58,200 nt of DNA from an uncultured Eubacteriales bacterium (GCA_934491515.1 CAKSTF010000010.1:1-58200); one strand, 5' to 3'. Shown: positions 26,324 through 35,123, numbered from the stretch's first letter. The notes: a model not told the origin generated them from the letters alone. Program-made: numbers and translations.

Positions 26324-26352
26324 GGACGAACCGTAAGGTTCGTCCTTTTTTT
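26324..26352 (+). terminator. Terminator of yebC
   Basis: Perfect 9-bp stem GGACGAACC/GGTTCGTCC with loop GTAA and a run of seven T. Confidence 0.95.
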
Positions 26353-26395
26353 GTTCTATAAAGGGGCGTGTCCTCATAGATTAGGCATAGAGAGC

Positions 26396-26538
26396 AGACA
26401 AAGCAATCGGGATGCAACGCTTCGTGACGCGCGGCTAATTCGTCTGCTTTTATTGTCCCGTCGCTTGAAATACGCCGGTATTCCTGCGCTACTCGACTTC
26501 AAAAGCAAAAAAATCGTCGTATCCCGATTGTTTTGTCT
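26396..26538. repeat. 143-bp palindromic element before spoIIIAA
   Basis: Positions 26396-26415 pair with 26519-26538 over 20 bp, 18 Watson-Crick and two G-T. After one mismatch three more pairs follow (26417-26419 with 26515-26517). The 95-base interior holds nested pairs: TGCTTTT/AAAAGCA (26445-26451 with 26501-26507), GTCG/CGAC (26460-26463 with 26494-26497) and AATAC-GCCG-GTATT (26469-26482). An alternative pairing AGCAGAC/GTCTGCT (26394-26447 region) competes with the outer stem. It could be a MITE-like repeat, a structured RNA or a leader. Small open frames inside it are not convincing genes. Confidence 0.7.
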
Positions 26539-26552
26539 ATGTCCGAAAAGGT

Positions 26553-27452
26553 GTGAGAAAAACGAAAAAACTTGATACGGTGCTTGAAAAACTGCCCGAA
26601 AAAGCAGCGAAAACAATAGCCTTTTTGCCCGAAGAAAAGAAGGGACAGATAAGGGAAATACGCCTTAGGGCAAACTGCCCGATGTGCCTTACCACCGACA
26701 AAGGCACCGAATTTTTACCAAAATCGGGCGGCACTTCAAAACAGTTTACGGAAGATTGCGTTGCCCTTACCGAAACGGAGGTAAACGACTGTTTTATGGC
26801 GCTTTGCAACCGTTCCGTATATGCCCACGCAGAAGAGATACGCGAGGGTTATCTCAGCCTGCCGTACGGCTTCAGGGCAGGACTTTGCGGCAGATTTTTT
26901 GAAGGCCGCGCGGTGTATGTGACATCGGTAAACATAAGGGTTCCGCACGCGGTTTTCGGGTGCGCCGACTATCTTTTGCCCTACTGTGAAAACGGACTTT
27001 TGATAGCGGGTCCCCCCGGCAGCGGAAAAACGACCGTTTTACGCGAACTTATAAGGCTTGTTTCAAACAGCGGAAAAGCGGTCTGTGCCATTGACTCAAG
27101 GGAGGAACTTACCTGCGGATTCGACGTGGGAAAATGCACGGATATTTTACTTACAAAGGACAAGGCAAAAGGCCTTGAAACGGCAGTCAGAACAATGTCG
27201 CCGCATACGGTGGCGTTTGATGAAATAGGTTCACCGGAGGAACTTTCGGGCGTTATGTATTCCTTTAATTCCGGCGTTTCGGTAATAACCACCGTACATG
27301 CTTCTTCGGTGCGCGAAATGAAACAGCGCGAAATAATAAGAAAACTTCTTTTATCGGGCGCGGTAAAATACGCCGCGCTGCTTGACGGGAACATAGGAAA
27401 AAAAGCGCGGATATTTTCCGCGGAAGAGATACTGCGTTATGAAGTTGCTTAA
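26553..27452 (+). CDS. spoIIIAA: Stage III sporulation protein AA (ATPase)
   Basis: 299-residue AAA-type ATPase resembling secretion ATPases; it powers the SpoIIIA-SpoIIQ channel between mother cell and forespore. N-terminal RLRANCPM and FRAGLCGRF segments precede Walker A LLIAGPPGSGKTTVLREL (about residues 149-166), then AFDEIGSPEEL for Walker B and TTVHASSVREM. The start is a GTG at 26553; AAAAGG is only 3-4 bases away, so it is uncertain and a GTG about nine codons downstream is possible. A sigma-E promoter is expected but I could not assign one; the palindromic element lies directly upstream. Confidence 0.93.
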   Translation: MRKTKKLDTVLEKLPEKAAKTIAFLPEEKKGQIREIRLRANCPMCLTTDKGTEFLPKSGGTSKQFTEDCVALTETEVNDCFMALCNRSVYAHAEEIREGYLSLPYGFRAGLCGRFFEGRAVYVTSVNIRVPHAVFGCADYLLPYCENGLLIAGPPGSGKTTVLRELIRLVSNSGKAVCAIDSREELTCGFDVGKCTDILLTKDKAKGLETAVRTMSPHTVAFDEIGSPEELSGVMYSFNSGVSVITTVHASSVREMKQREIIRKLLLSGAVKYAALLDGNIGKKARIFSAEEILRYEVA

Positions 27453-27894
27453 AACAGTAGGTATTCTTACGGTGCTTGCCGTATGCTCGCTTGCGGGGTT
27501 TTATATGGCGGGAAAACTGAAAAACCGTGCCTGCGCGTTACGGAAAATATGTATTGATATTAAAAAACTCAGTGAAAAAATAGCCTGCGGCGGCAGAGAA
27601 CTTTCCGCCGTTTTACCCGAAAGTTTTTCGGACTGCGGTTTTCTTGAATTTGACGGTTCGTGCGTTAAAATACACGATTCGCCGCTTTCTGCCGAGGATA
27701 CGGAGATTTTAAACGAATTTTTTGCGGAACTCGGCAAGGGCGAAATAAGCGATGAACTTAAAAGGTCAGAACTTTATTACGGTATTTTTAAGAGCCGAAG
27801 CGATGCTGCTTTTGAAGAATACGGCGCAAAAAACAAAATATACGCCGTTACGGGCGTTTGTACGGGAATCGCGGCGGCGGTGCTGTTTATTTGA
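27439..27894 (+). CDS. spoIIIAB: Stage III sporulation protein AB
   Basis: 151-residue protein of the mother-cell membrane channel complex, related to type II secretion F proteins. One N-terminal and one C-terminal hydrophobic segment (VGILTVLAVCSLAGFYMAG and AVTGVCTGIAAAVLFI) flank a helical middle. It is shorter than the roughly 170 residues usual in Bacillus. The start overlaps spoIIIAA by 14 bases. Identification is by position and topology as much as by sequence. Confidence 0.9.
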   Translation: MKLLKTVGILTVLAVCSLAGFYMAGKLKNRACALRKICIDIKKLSEKIACGGRELSAVLPESFSDCGFLEFDGSCVKIHDSPLSAEDTEILNEFFAELGKGEISDELKRSELYYGIFKSRSDAAFEEYGAKNKIYAVTGVCTGIAAAVLFI

Positions 27895-27915
27895 CGGGAA
27901 CGGAGGAAAAGTCCG

Positions 27916-28110
27916 ATGGATGTTGATTTTATTTTCAAGATAGCGGCAATAGGAATAATAGTTACGGTTTTAAATCAATTGCTTGTGCGTTCCGGCAGGG
28001 AAGAACAGGCGATGCTTACAACCCTCGCGGGTCTTGTGGTAGTGCTTCTGATGGTGGTAAACGCCATATCCGACCTGTTTTCAAGCGTAAAAGGACTTTT
28101 CGGTCTGTAA
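27916..28110 (+). CDS. spoIIIAC: Stage III sporulation protein AC
   Basis: 64-residue membrane protein with two spans joined by the conserved cytoplasmic stretch LVRSGREEQAMLTTLAG. The length is typical of SpoIIIAC. GGAGG lies 7-10 bases before the ATG. It is thought to form part of the membrane base of the feeding-tube complex with SpoIIIAD. Confidence 0.93.
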   Translation: MDVDFIFKIAAIGIIVTVLNQLLVRSGREEQAMLTTLAGLVVVLLMVVNAISDLFSSVKGLFGL

Positions 28111-28150
28111 AAAACACAATTTACAGGTTTGAAAGCGAGGTAACAAACAA

Positions 28151-28543
28151 GTGTCGGTCTTTGTAAAAATACTCGGCGTTCTGCTGGTTGCGGCGGTTTT
28201 TGCGGCGGTAATTAAAAGCAACCGACCGGAATTTTCGTTTTTGATTGCCCTTTCCGCCGTTTGTGCGGCGGCGGTTTATGCCTTTGTTTCGGTAGCGCCG
28301 TCGCTTGAAAAACTGCAGGAGGTAATTGCCGAAAACAATGTTCCCGCAGGATATTTTAAAACGGCGCTTAAAGCGCTGTTTATAGCCTTTACCGCCGAGA
28401 CCGTTGCGGATACGTGCAGGGATTTCGGGCAAAGTGCGATGGCGTCAAAAGCGGAACTTGCCGGTAAATGTCTTATATTCGTGCTGACCGTTCCGCTGTT
28501 TTGCAGTATCGTGGATGTTGCACTGTCGTTTTTAGAGTTATGA
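28151..28543 (+). CDS. spoIIIAD: Stage III sporulation protein AD
   Basis: 130-residue membrane protein with about four hydrophobic segments. FIAFTAETVADTCRDFGQSAMASKAELAGK is the family signature. The start is GTG, with GCGAGGT upstream. Its stop codon overlaps the spoIIIAE start as ATGA. Confidence 0.93.
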   Translation: MSVFVKILGVLLVAAVFAAVIKSNRPEFSFLIALSAVCAAAVYAFVSVAPSLEKLQEVIAENNVPAGYFKTALKALFIAFTAETVADTCRDFGQSAMASKAELAGKCLIFVLTVPLFCSIVDVALSFLEL

Positions 28544-29655
28544 AAAAAATATTGATTGTTTTTTCGGCGGTTTTTCTGCTTTTCGGCTTCGGGATAAACG
28601 TAAGGGCGGCCGCCGAGTATACGGAAGATTACGGGTCCGTTCTGGGAGGCAGTCTTGACGACCTTTTGGACGGCGAAACAAAGCAGATTTTAGAGGACGG
28701 CGGCATAGACCCCGAAAAAGAAAACTGGGTAAATGAAATAAGCGCTCAGGGCGTTTTCGGATTTATTGCCTCCGCTGTTAAAAACAGTATTAAAAAACCG
28801 CTTAAAGCGTTGTTTTCGGTTATCTTTACGGTGCTTATCTGCGCGGCTGCGGATACTTTTTCAAATCCGCGTTACGCCGATACTGCACGGATAGCCGCAA
28901 CGGCGGCGGTAGCGCTTTTACTGTCTGCGGATGTTTTTTCCTGCGTTACGGATTCCGCACAGACCGTAAAAGCATGCGCGGCGTTTATGGTTGGCTTTAT
29001 ACCTGTGTTTACGGGGCTTGTTTCGGCGTCGGGCGGAGCGATTACGGCAACCGCGGCAGGCGCGTCGCTGTTGGTTTCCGCAAACGCGGTTTCAAGTTTT
29101 GCCGCATTTGCCGCAGTGCCTTTTACGGGCGGATATTTAAGCGTAAGTATTGCTGCGGGCGTTTCGCCGCTTGCGGCGGAATCGGGACTTGCCGAGTTTA
29201 TAAAACGTATAACGCTTTGGATTCTTTCCCTTGTTTCAAGCGTGTTTTTGGGGGTGCTTTCGGTGCAAACGGCTGTAAACAGCGCCGCGGACGGCGTTGC
29301 TGTAAAAACGGCAAAGTTTATATTGGGAACCTCTGTGCCGGTGGCGGGCGGTGTGCTTTCGGAAGCGGTATCGACCGTTTCTTCGTCCCTTTCCCTTTTA
29401 AAAAGTTCGGTAGGAATATATGCCGTATGCGCCGTATGCGCCTTGATGCTGCCCTGTATAATACGTATTCTGCTGTGGCGTGCCGCTTTTGCGGCGGCGG
29501 TGGCGCTCAGCGCGCTTTTCGGGCAAAAGCGAACGGGTGCGCTTTTAAAAGCGGTGGACGGCGTGTTTGCCTGTCTTTTAGGATTCACAGTACTGACGGC
29601 GGTTTTGTTCATTATTTCCCTTACGGTTCTGGTATCGGCAGGCGGTGCGCAATGA
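28540..29655 (+). CDS. spoIIIAE: Stage III sporulation protein AE
   Basis: 371-residue polytopic membrane protein. A signal peptide (MKKILIVFSAVFLLFGFGINVRA, about residues 1-23) is followed by a short extracytoplasmic part and about seven spans. The frame is open 72 bases further upstream, but the ATG at 28540 overlaps the spoIIIAD stop codon (ATGA) and begins the signal peptide, so I use it. It is the largest membrane part of the SpoIIIA channel. Confidence 0.93.
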   Translation: MKKILIVFSAVFLLFGFGINVRAAAEYTEDYGSVLGGSLDDLLDGETKQILEDGGIDPEKENWVNEISAQGVFGFIASAVKNSIKKPLKALFSVIFTVLICAAADTFSNPRYADTARIAATAAVALLLSADVFSCVTDSAQTVKACAAFMVGFIPVFTGLVSASGGAITATAAGASLLVSANAVSSFAAFAAVPFTGGYLSVSIAAGVSPLAAESGLAEFIKRITLWILSLVSSVFLGVLSVQTAVNSAADGVAVKTAKFILGTSVPVAGGVLSEAVSTVSSSLSLLKSSVGIYAVCAVCALMLPCIIRILLWRAAFAAAVALSALFGQKRTGALLKAVDGVFACLLGFTVLTAVLFIISLTVLVSAGGAQ

Positions 29656-30074
29656 CAGGCGGCATAAAAGCGTTTTTAGGTGCGTTTTGCGTGGTTTCCG
29701 CAATGATGGGTGCGCTTTTTATGCTGATACCGAACGGGAAACTTTCAAAATGCGTGAAATATGCGTTTTCGCTCTGCTTTTTGTGCGCGGTCTTATCCGT
29801 TTTTTCGCTGCGCGGAGGCTTTAAAACCGAACTTCAAACCGGCGCCGAAGTTTCGGAAAACGGCCAGATTTCGGCAGCCGCCGCGGAACTTGTTTTTAAA
29901 ACCGCGCTGAGCAAAGCGGGAATTTCTTACAGCGACCTCGAAGTTTTAACGTCTAAGGACTCTTCGGGCGGCATAGATATTATTGAGGTTGTTGTTTATT
30001 CGGAATGCAGTGCCGATGAAATAATCGCCGCAATCGGCGGCGACAGTTACGGAGTGAGTATTGTAAATGAATGA
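29652..30074 (+). CDS. spoIIIAF: Stage III sporulation protein AF
   Basis: 140-residue protein with two N-terminal spans (IKAFLGAFCVVSAMMGALFMLIP and YAFSLCFLCAVLSVFSL) and a soluble C-terminal ring-building-like domain (SAAAAELVFKTALSKAGISYSDLEVL). It starts at ATG 29652, overlapping the spoIIIAE stop as ATGA. A much longer open frame covers the same region from 28974, but its upstream part is only the out-of-frame reading of spoIIIAE. The end overlaps spoIIIAG by 8 bases. Confidence 0.9.
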   Translation: MTGGIKAFLGAFCVVSAMMGALFMLIPNGKLSKCVKYAFSLCFLCAVLSVFSLRGGFKTELQTGAEVSENGQISAAAAELVFKTALSKAGISYSDLEVLTSKDSSGGIDIIEVVVYSECSADEIIAAIGGDSYGVSIVNE

Positions 30075-30609
30075 CGCCTTGAAAAACTTCAAAAAACTTG
30101 CCGAAAAGGTGAAAAAACCGAAATTTTTGGTGGCTGCGGGTATTCTCGGTATAGCGCTTCTTTTTCTGTCGTCCGTTTTGCCGGCCGATAAAAAAACCGA
30201 TTCCGCCGAAAAAGGGATCTCGGGCGAGGAGTATCGGGAACAGATAACCAAAAGTGTAAAACAAATAGTTAAAAGCATAAGCGGCGACAGTTCGCCCACG
30301 GTGGTGGTTACCCTTGAAAGCGGAGTAAGATACACTTATGCCGACAGCGGCGAATCCGACACGGTAAGCACTTCGGGCAGCGCTGCCAAGGAAAGCCGCA
30401 GCAGCAAACGCTCGTACGTTACGGTAAAGGACGCTTCCGGCGGCGAGAAAGCACTTGTAATAACCGAAAATATGCCGGAGATACGCGGCGTCGCGGTAAT
30501 CTGCCGCGGCGGCGAGACGGAGGAAACGGCAGAAAGCATAAAAAACGCCGTCACGGCGGCGCTTAATATAACATCAAAGCGAGTTTTCGTATCGGGAGGA
30601 ACATACTGA
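30067..30609 (+). CDS. spoIIIAG: Stage III sporulation protein AG
   Basis: 180-residue single-span membrane protein (span about residues 18-35, FLVAAGILGIALLFLSSVLP). The C-terminal domain contains PEIRGVAVICRGGETEETAESIKNAVTAALNITSKRVFV, the ring-building motif that assembles into a large ring in B. subtilis. It overlaps both neighbours by a few bases. Confidence 0.93.
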   Translation: MNDALKNFKKLAEKVKKPKFLVAAGILGIALLFLSSVLPADKKTDSAEKGISGEEYREQITKSVKQIVKSISGDSSPTVVVTLESGVRYTYADSGESDTVSTSGSAAKESRSSKRSYVTVKDASGGEKALVITENMPEIRGVAVICRGGETEETAESIKNAVTAALNITSKRVFVSGGTY

Positions 30610-31148
30610 TGAAAAAAGGAAAAATAGTTACAAAAGGACAAATAGCGGTTTTTCTTATGGTGGCGGCGCTCGGTGCGGCGGTCTGGCTTAACGTTAAATA
30701 CTCCGGCGGAGAAAAATATTTAGGGCAGGCGACCTATGTGGATAACCGTACCAAAACTTCGGACGCTGCAAAAACATCCGCAAAAGTAAAAGAAACCGAC
30801 GAGGATTATTTTACCACGGCTAAAAAAGAACGCGAAGCCGCTTTTTCGGAAGCACAGGAGGCGGTTGAGGAAACACTTAAATCCTCAACGCTTACGGAAA
30901 GCGAAAAAGAAGAGGCAAAGGAAAGCATTAAAAAACTTTCCAACAGAATAGCCTCCGCCCAGAATATCGAATCGCTTTTGAAAGCAAAAGGCTTTAAACA
31001 GGCGGTTGCGGTAATAGGCGACGATAATATAAGCATTGTGGTATCAAGCGACGGACTCACCACCCAGCAAACGGTGCAGATACAGGATATAGTTACCGCG
31101 CAGACCGACGTATCGCTCTCTAAAATTAAAATAGTTACGGTTAAATAA
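30609..31148 (+). CDS. spoIIIAH: Stage III sporulation protein AH
   Basis: 179-residue protein with one N-terminal span (IAVFLMVAALGAAVWLNVKY) and a C-terminal EscJ/PrgK-like ring domain ending in QTVQIQDIVTAQTDVSLSKIKIV. SpoIIIAH docks with forespore SpoIIQ across the intermembrane space. A charged, Lys/Glu-rich linker (about residues 55-110) is likely helical. Start and upstream stop overlap as TGATG. It ends the spoIIIA operon. Confidence 0.94.
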   Translation: MKKGKIVTKGQIAVFLMVAALGAAVWLNVKYSGGEKYLGQATYVDNRTKTSDAAKTSAKVKETDEDYFTTAKKEREAAFSEAQEAVEETLKSSTLTESEKEEAKESIKKLSNRIASAQNIESLLKAKGFKQAVAVIGDDNISIVVSSDGLTTQQTVQIQDIVTAQTDVSLSKIKIVTVK

Positions 31149-31156
31149 TACTGCAC

Positions 31157-31185
31157 TTGCGAAAGCGGAATTTGTGTGTTATAAT
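31157..31185 (+). promoter_or_regulatory. Promoter of asp23
   Basis: TTGCGA (31157-31162) and TATAAT (31180-31185), 17 bases apart, about 35 bases before the asp23 start. This allows vegetative expression separate from spoIIIA. Confidence 0.7.
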
Positions 31186-31220
31186 ATCGTTAGTAATTTT
31201 CCGAAAACGGAGGAAACGAT

Positions 31221-31577
31221 ATGCTGGATAATAAAGTTGAGTTATCTGTAAGCACGGAAGTGCTTGAAAAAATGGCTGAGATTGCCGCCTGTGAAATAGA
31301 GGGCGTTGCAGGTCTTTCCAAACGTGCGGTAGACCTTAAGGACGCTATCCGTAACCGCAGTGCATTCAAGGGCGTTAAGGTTGAGAATATAAACGGAACC
31401 GTAAATATAACCGTTTATATCTGCATAAAACAGGGCGTTTCCGCAAGAGAAACGGCCGAGGCGGTTCAGGCAAACGTTAAGGATAAAATACAGACCATGA
31501 CCGGCACCGTAGTTACTAAGGTGAATGTTAAGGTTGCTGACCTTGAGGTTGCCGCAGAGGGCTCTGCCGAACAGTAA
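31221..31577 (+). CDS. Asp23/Gls24-family envelope stress protein
   Basis: 118-residue Asp23-family (DUF322) protein. Typical marks are ISTEVLEKMAEIAACEIEGVAGL at the N-terminus and VNITVYICIKQGVSARETAEAVQANVKDKIQTMTG. Family members associate with the cell envelope in Gram-positives and are linked to envelope stress. In many Clostridia the gene sits between spoIIIAH and nusB; here spoIIIAH is adjacent but nusB is replaced by a terminator. GGAGG precedes the ATG. Confidence 0.92.
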   Translation: MLDNKVELSVSTEVLEKMAEIAACEIEGVAGLSKRAVDLKDAIRNRSAFKGVKVENINGTVNITVYICIKQGVSARETAEAVQANVKDKIQTMTGTVVTKVNVKVADLEVAAEGSAEQ

Positions 31578-31590
31578 TTCAGAAAACAAA

Positions 31591-31622
31591 ATAAAACGGA
31601 CGGTTTTCACCGTCCGTTTTAT
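31591..31622. terminator. Bidirectional terminator after asp23
   Basis: A 14-bp stem with core AAAACGGACGGT/ACCGTCCGTTTT and loop TTTC, A/T-rich at both ends. It serves asp23 and the convergent DUF4380-like gene. A second inverted repeat, AAGCGGCG/CGCCGCTT, lies at 31633-31668 without a T run. Confidence 0.92.
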
Positions 31623-31674
31623 TTTGCCGTTTAAGCGGCGTCCCCGCCCAATAAACGGCGCGCCGCTTTACGGA

Positions 31675-32607
31675 TTATATTTTGCTTAAAAACTCGTTTA
31701 CGTCGGCTTCGGTATCAAAGTCGGGATTTGCGGGCGCTTTTGTAAGCGTCCAGCGTTCCCTTTGCGAAACAGTCTCTCCGGGACCTGCTTTTTTTACGGG
31801 GCTGAGCGACTCGATTTCAAGGAAGTTTTCGTTTGTGTAGGTTTCAAAGGAGCAGCCGCCGTCGGGATAGGGAAGACCCTCGCGGTGATGCACTTCAAAA
31901 CTCTTGCAGAACACATCTTCGCCCAAAGCGTAGAAAACGGAACCGCACTCAAGGTCAAAACCTATCTTTATCGGGCGCGGAGAATCTTTGCTTTGCTTAA
32001 GAACAAAATTCTTATCAAAGAACTTTATGCGCTTATCTGAAAGGTCGGTGTAAGGCCATACGGATATTACCCGGTTTGCAAGAAGTCCCGTGTCGGTAAC
32101 GTTCATCGGCGCTGTAAGAACGCCGCCTTTCTCGGCAACCGTAATGCCCCATACCGAAAACTCTTTTACGCTTTCCGTCGTGTTTTTGATGCGATTGATA
32201 ACGCCTACGGTGGCGTCGTCGGGATCCATTATTATTTCAAGCTGTTTCTGAAGACCGGTAGGTTCGGGCTTTTGTGTAAGAATAACGCCGTTTTCTGTGA
32301 GTTCGTAAAGCACGGGTTCATCGTCGGGGTTGTATGTTTCGGGGAATACTTCGGGCGTTGCCCAAATCCTGTGGCCGCCGAAATTTTCCCAGTGTTTTCC
32401 CTTGCCCCAGAGAGATTCGTATCTCTCATCCGTCTGACATTCAAAATCCGAACGGTTGTCGTTAAGGATGTTCTGACCACCCACAAAACCGAAACGGATT
32501 ATACGAAGCCCTATGTCAAGCGTGGCATAAAGTTCAACAACGCCGTTTGAAAGTTCCAAAACCTTTCCGTAATCCTTGTAACTTTCAATAATTCTGCTTT
32601 TAATCAT
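31675..32607 (-). CDS. DUF4380-like protein with galactose-mutarotase-like fold
   Basis: 310-residue soluble protein that I recognise only at family level. It is beta-rich, with GVVELYATLDIGLRIIRFGFVGGQN, WENFGGHRIWATPEVFPETYNPDDEP and LEIIMDPDDATVGVINRIKN. This arrangement resembles DUF4380 and other mutarotase-like sugar-binding domains, and a carbohydrate ligand is a guess from that. The start at 32605-32607 follows GGAGGA. It overlaps the upstream tmcAL by 8 bases, so the two are co-transcribed, with no obvious functional link. Confidence 0.6.
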   Translation of the reverse strand: MIKSRIIESYKDYGKVLELSNGVVELYATLDIGLRIIRFGFVGGQNILNDNRSDFECQTDERYESLWGKGKHWENFGGHRIWATPEVFPETYNPDDEPVLYELTENGVILTQKPEPTGLQKQLEIIMDPDDATVGVINRIKNTTESVKEFSVWGITVAEKGGVLTAPMNVTDTGLLANRVISVWPYTDLSDKRIKFFDKNFVLKQSKDSPRPIKIGFDLECGSVFYALGEDVFCKSFEVHHREGLPYPDGGCSFETYTNENFLEIESLSPVKKAGPGETVSQRERWTLTKAPANPDFDTEADVNEFLSKI

Positions 32608-33781
32608 TGGAATGTTCCTCCGTTTTAATAAATTTCTGTTTATACTCATCACCGCAGGCGCGGGGATGCGAATATGCAAGTGCGTAAAAGTCGGTCGCTC
32701 TGCATTCACTTTCAAAAAGGTGCTTGCAGTCGCCGTCAAGTTTTTCAATATCGGCGGCTTTTACCACCACCGGATTTAAGGATACCGTTTTCTTTAGCTG
32801 CGATATTCCGCCTGCGGAAGCCCCCAGAACACGGGTGTACGGCGGCACCTTCATAAAGAAAGAACGGTCAAAACCTATCGCCGCCGAAAGTACAAGTCGC
32901 CGCACGCGTGCCAGTGTGTAGCGTTTTGTTTTTACGGCGCTGCAAAGTTCTTCGAAATTTGCAGTTTCCCTTACGGCGGAGTAAAGACGGTTTTCTATGC
33001 CCTCGCTTATATCGGGCAGGTTTTTAAAGTCCGGTTCGGGTCTTGTGCGCAAAAGGGCGATTATCGCACGGTCTGTGCGCTGCAGGTCGGCAATGTTTTC
33101 TGCTTTTATGTATTCGTGAAGATAAGGCGGTATGTATTTTTTTGCGGATTCGTAATCGCCGCATTTAAGCAGTTCCCTTATGTGTGTTGCGCTTGCAAAA
33201 ATGCCGTTTGCCGCGGTGCTGTCGTGCAGAACGCCCTGTCGGTTTATACACTCAAAATCAATATTAAGCCGCAGATTAAGCGCAGCTACCATATATTCAA
33301 CGCCTAAATTATCGTTGGGATTTTTAAATATTTCGGTATCTGCGCCGCATTCGCCGGCGGCAAGTTCCCGGGCTGCCGCAAAGGTTATGCCGCTTTTCAT
33401 TTTTTCGGCGGCAAGTCGGGCAAAGCGGTCGCTTGTAAGTATACGCGCCGCAGCGCGCAGCTTTTCAATGTTTCCGCTTTCGGAACCGAAAACGATTTTT
33501 TCGCACCCCATATTGTAAAGCTGCCAAACGCCGCAAAGCGCAAAGTTCTGCGCGGTAGACATACTGTAACAGCAGGGCATTTCAACAACTATGTCCGCCC
33601 CCGCTTTTAAGCAGCATTCGGTGCGTACCCGTTTTGAAAAAACGGCTGCGTCGCCGCGCTGAACAAAGTTGCCGCTTAAGGCGCATATAACGGTGTTTCC
33701 GCCGCGTTTTAAGGATTTAATAAGATACTCGTGCCCGTTGTGGAAAGGGTTGAATTCCGCAATAATGCCGCAAAGTGCCAT
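32600..33781 (-). CDS. tmcAL: tRNA(Met) cytidine acetate ligase TmcAL
   Basis: 393-residue nucleotidyltransferase-like enzyme (YlbM) that uses acetate and ATP to make ac4C at the wobble base of elongator tRNA-Met. The N-terminal signature GIIAEFNPFHNGHEYLI contains the HxGH-type site; SGNFVQRGDAAVFSKRVRTECCLKAGADIVVEMP and NDNLGVEYMVAALNL follow. Length is normal. An acetate-kinase gene lies divergently next door; both proteins use acetate, but that is probably coincidence. Confidence 0.93.
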   Translation of the reverse strand: MALCGIIAEFNPFHNGHEYLIKSLKRGGNTVICALSGNFVQRGDAAVFSKRVRTECCLKAGADIVVEMPCCYSMSTAQNFALCGVWQLYNMGCEKIVFGSESGNIEKLRAAARILTSDRFARLAAEKMKSGITFAAARELAAGECGADTEIFKNPNDNLGVEYMVAALNLRLNIDFECINRQGVLHDSTAANGIFASATHIRELLKCGDYESAKKYIPPYLHEYIKAENIADLQRTDRAIIALLRTRPEPDFKNLPDISEGIENRLYSAVRETANFEELCSAVKTKRYTLARVRRLVLSAAIGFDRSFFMKVPPYTRVLGASAGGISQLKKTVSLNPVVVKAADIEKLDGDCKHLFESECRATDFYALAYSHPRACGDEYKQKFIKTEEHSND

Positions 33782-33809
33782 TAAAATCCCCCTTTCGGCA
33801 AAAAACCAC

Positions 33810-33838
33810 TTGAAAACAAAAACAAAATAATATATGAT
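33810..33838 (+). promoter_or_regulatory. Promoter of ackA-galK
   Basis: TTGAAA (33810-33815) and TATGAT (33833-33838), spacer 17, about 70 bases before ackA. Confidence 0.7.
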
Positions 33839-33908
33839 ATTCTGTGATAATAAAGTTTACCATACATTTTCAAGGTATTCAATCTTTAATTTTTCTGGAG
33901 GAACAGTA

Positions 33909-35123
33909 ATGAAAATTTTTGTAGTCAACGCAGGCAGTTCTACCCTTAAGTATCAGGTTCTTGATATGGAAAACGAAACGGTAATCTGCAAAGGAATATG
34001 CGAACGAATCGGCGCTAAGGACGGAAGCCTCGGCACCATAACGCACAAACTTCCCGACGGAAGAAAGATCTATGACGAAGTTCCCATGCCCACCCATGCA
34101 GAGGCTTTTGTAGAAGTTATAAAGGAAATGACCGAGGGCGAACTTAAGGTTCTTGACTCGTTTGACGAAATCGCGGCGATAGGTCACCGCATAGTACAGG
34201 GCGGCAGCATATTCAAGGATTCCTGCCTTGTTACAAAGAAGGTTCGCGACGATATTGCGGAACTCGGAGAGCTGGCACCCCTTCACAATCCGGCGCACGT
34301 TCTGGCAATCGACGCCTGCACCGAAATAGTAGGCGACAGAATTCCTCAGGTAGCCGTTTTCGACACATCTTTCCACCAGACGCTTGAACCCCGTGCTTAT
34401 ATGTACGGTCTGCCGTATGAATACTACGAAAAATATAAAATCCGCCGTTACGGCGCTCACGGCACTTCACATAAATATGTAAGCGACCGTCTTGCCGAAA
34501 TGACCGGCAGGGACAAAAAGGATATGAAGATAATCACCTGCCATCTGGGTTCAGGTTGTTCCATATCCGCTATAAAAGACGGCAAGTGCTTCGATACTTC
34601 CATGGGCTTTACTCCGCTTGACGGCTTTATGATGGGCACCCGCTGCGGAACGATGGATCCTTCCGTTCTTACCTTTATAGCGAAGAAAGAAAATCTTACT
34701 CCGGACGATATAAACACTATCTGCAATAAGAAATCCGGCGTTCTCGGCGTGTCCGGCATAACCGACGATAACCGCGACCTTGTGGACCTTTCGGCTGCCG
34801 GCAACGAGCGTGCTAAACTTGCCCTTGATATGCAGACATATCAGATTATCAAGTTTATCGGTTCTTACATTGCCGCAATGGACGGCGTTGACGCAATAGT
34901 ATTTGCCGGCGGTATAGGCGAAAACAACCCCGAACTGCGCCAGAATATAATTGACAATTTCCACTACCTCGGAATCAAACTTGACGACGCCAAGAACCAC
35001 ACCCGCGGCGAAGAAATCAAGATATCTACCGAGGACTCGGGCGTAGAGGTATATATTATACCCACAAATGAAGAACTTGCCATTGCGCGCGACACCGAAA
35101 GAATAGTAGGAGAAATGAAATGA
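33909..35123 (+). CDS. ackA: Acetate kinase
   Basis: 404-residue ASKHA-family kinase making ATP from acetyl phosphate in fermentation. The N-terminus is MKIFVVNAGSSTLKYQV. GHRIVQGG, FDTSFHQT, RRYGAHGTSHKYV, HLGSGCSISAI and FAGGIGENNPELR are all typical. The start at 33909 follows GGAGG; an upstream frame from 33834 is not used. Phosphotransacetylase (pta), the usual neighbour, is absent; the stop codon overlaps the start of galK. Confidence 0.97.
   Translation: MKIFVVNAGSSTLKYQVLDMENETVICKGICERIGAKDGSLGTITHKLPDGRKIYDEVPMPTHAEAFVEVIKEMTEGELKVLDSFDEIAAIGHRIVQGGSIFKDSCLVTKKVRDDIAELGELAPLHNPAHVLAIDACTEIVGDRIPQVAVFDTSFHQTLEPRAYMYGLPYEYYEKYKIRRYGAHGTSHKYVSDRLAEMTGRDKKDMKIITCHLGSGCSISAIKDGKCFDTSMGFTPLDGFMMGTRCGTMDPSVLTFIAKKENLTPDDINTICNKKSGVLGVSGITDDNRDLVDLSAAGNERAKLALDMQTYQIIKFIGSYIAAMDGVDAIVFAGGIGENNPELRQNIIDNFHYLGIKLDDAKNHTRGEEIKISTEDSGVEVYIIPTNEELAIARDTERIVGEMK

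Noticed and set aside
26351..26616. Small open frames on both strands in the yebC-spoIIIAA gap
   Set aside because: They fall in the palindromic element and terminator, lack SD sequences and look like translations of structured DNA.
28974..29651. Upstream two thirds of a 366-residue frame ending with SpoIIIAF
   Set aside because: Out-of-frame reading of spoIIIAE; only the part from 29652 is SpoIIIAF.
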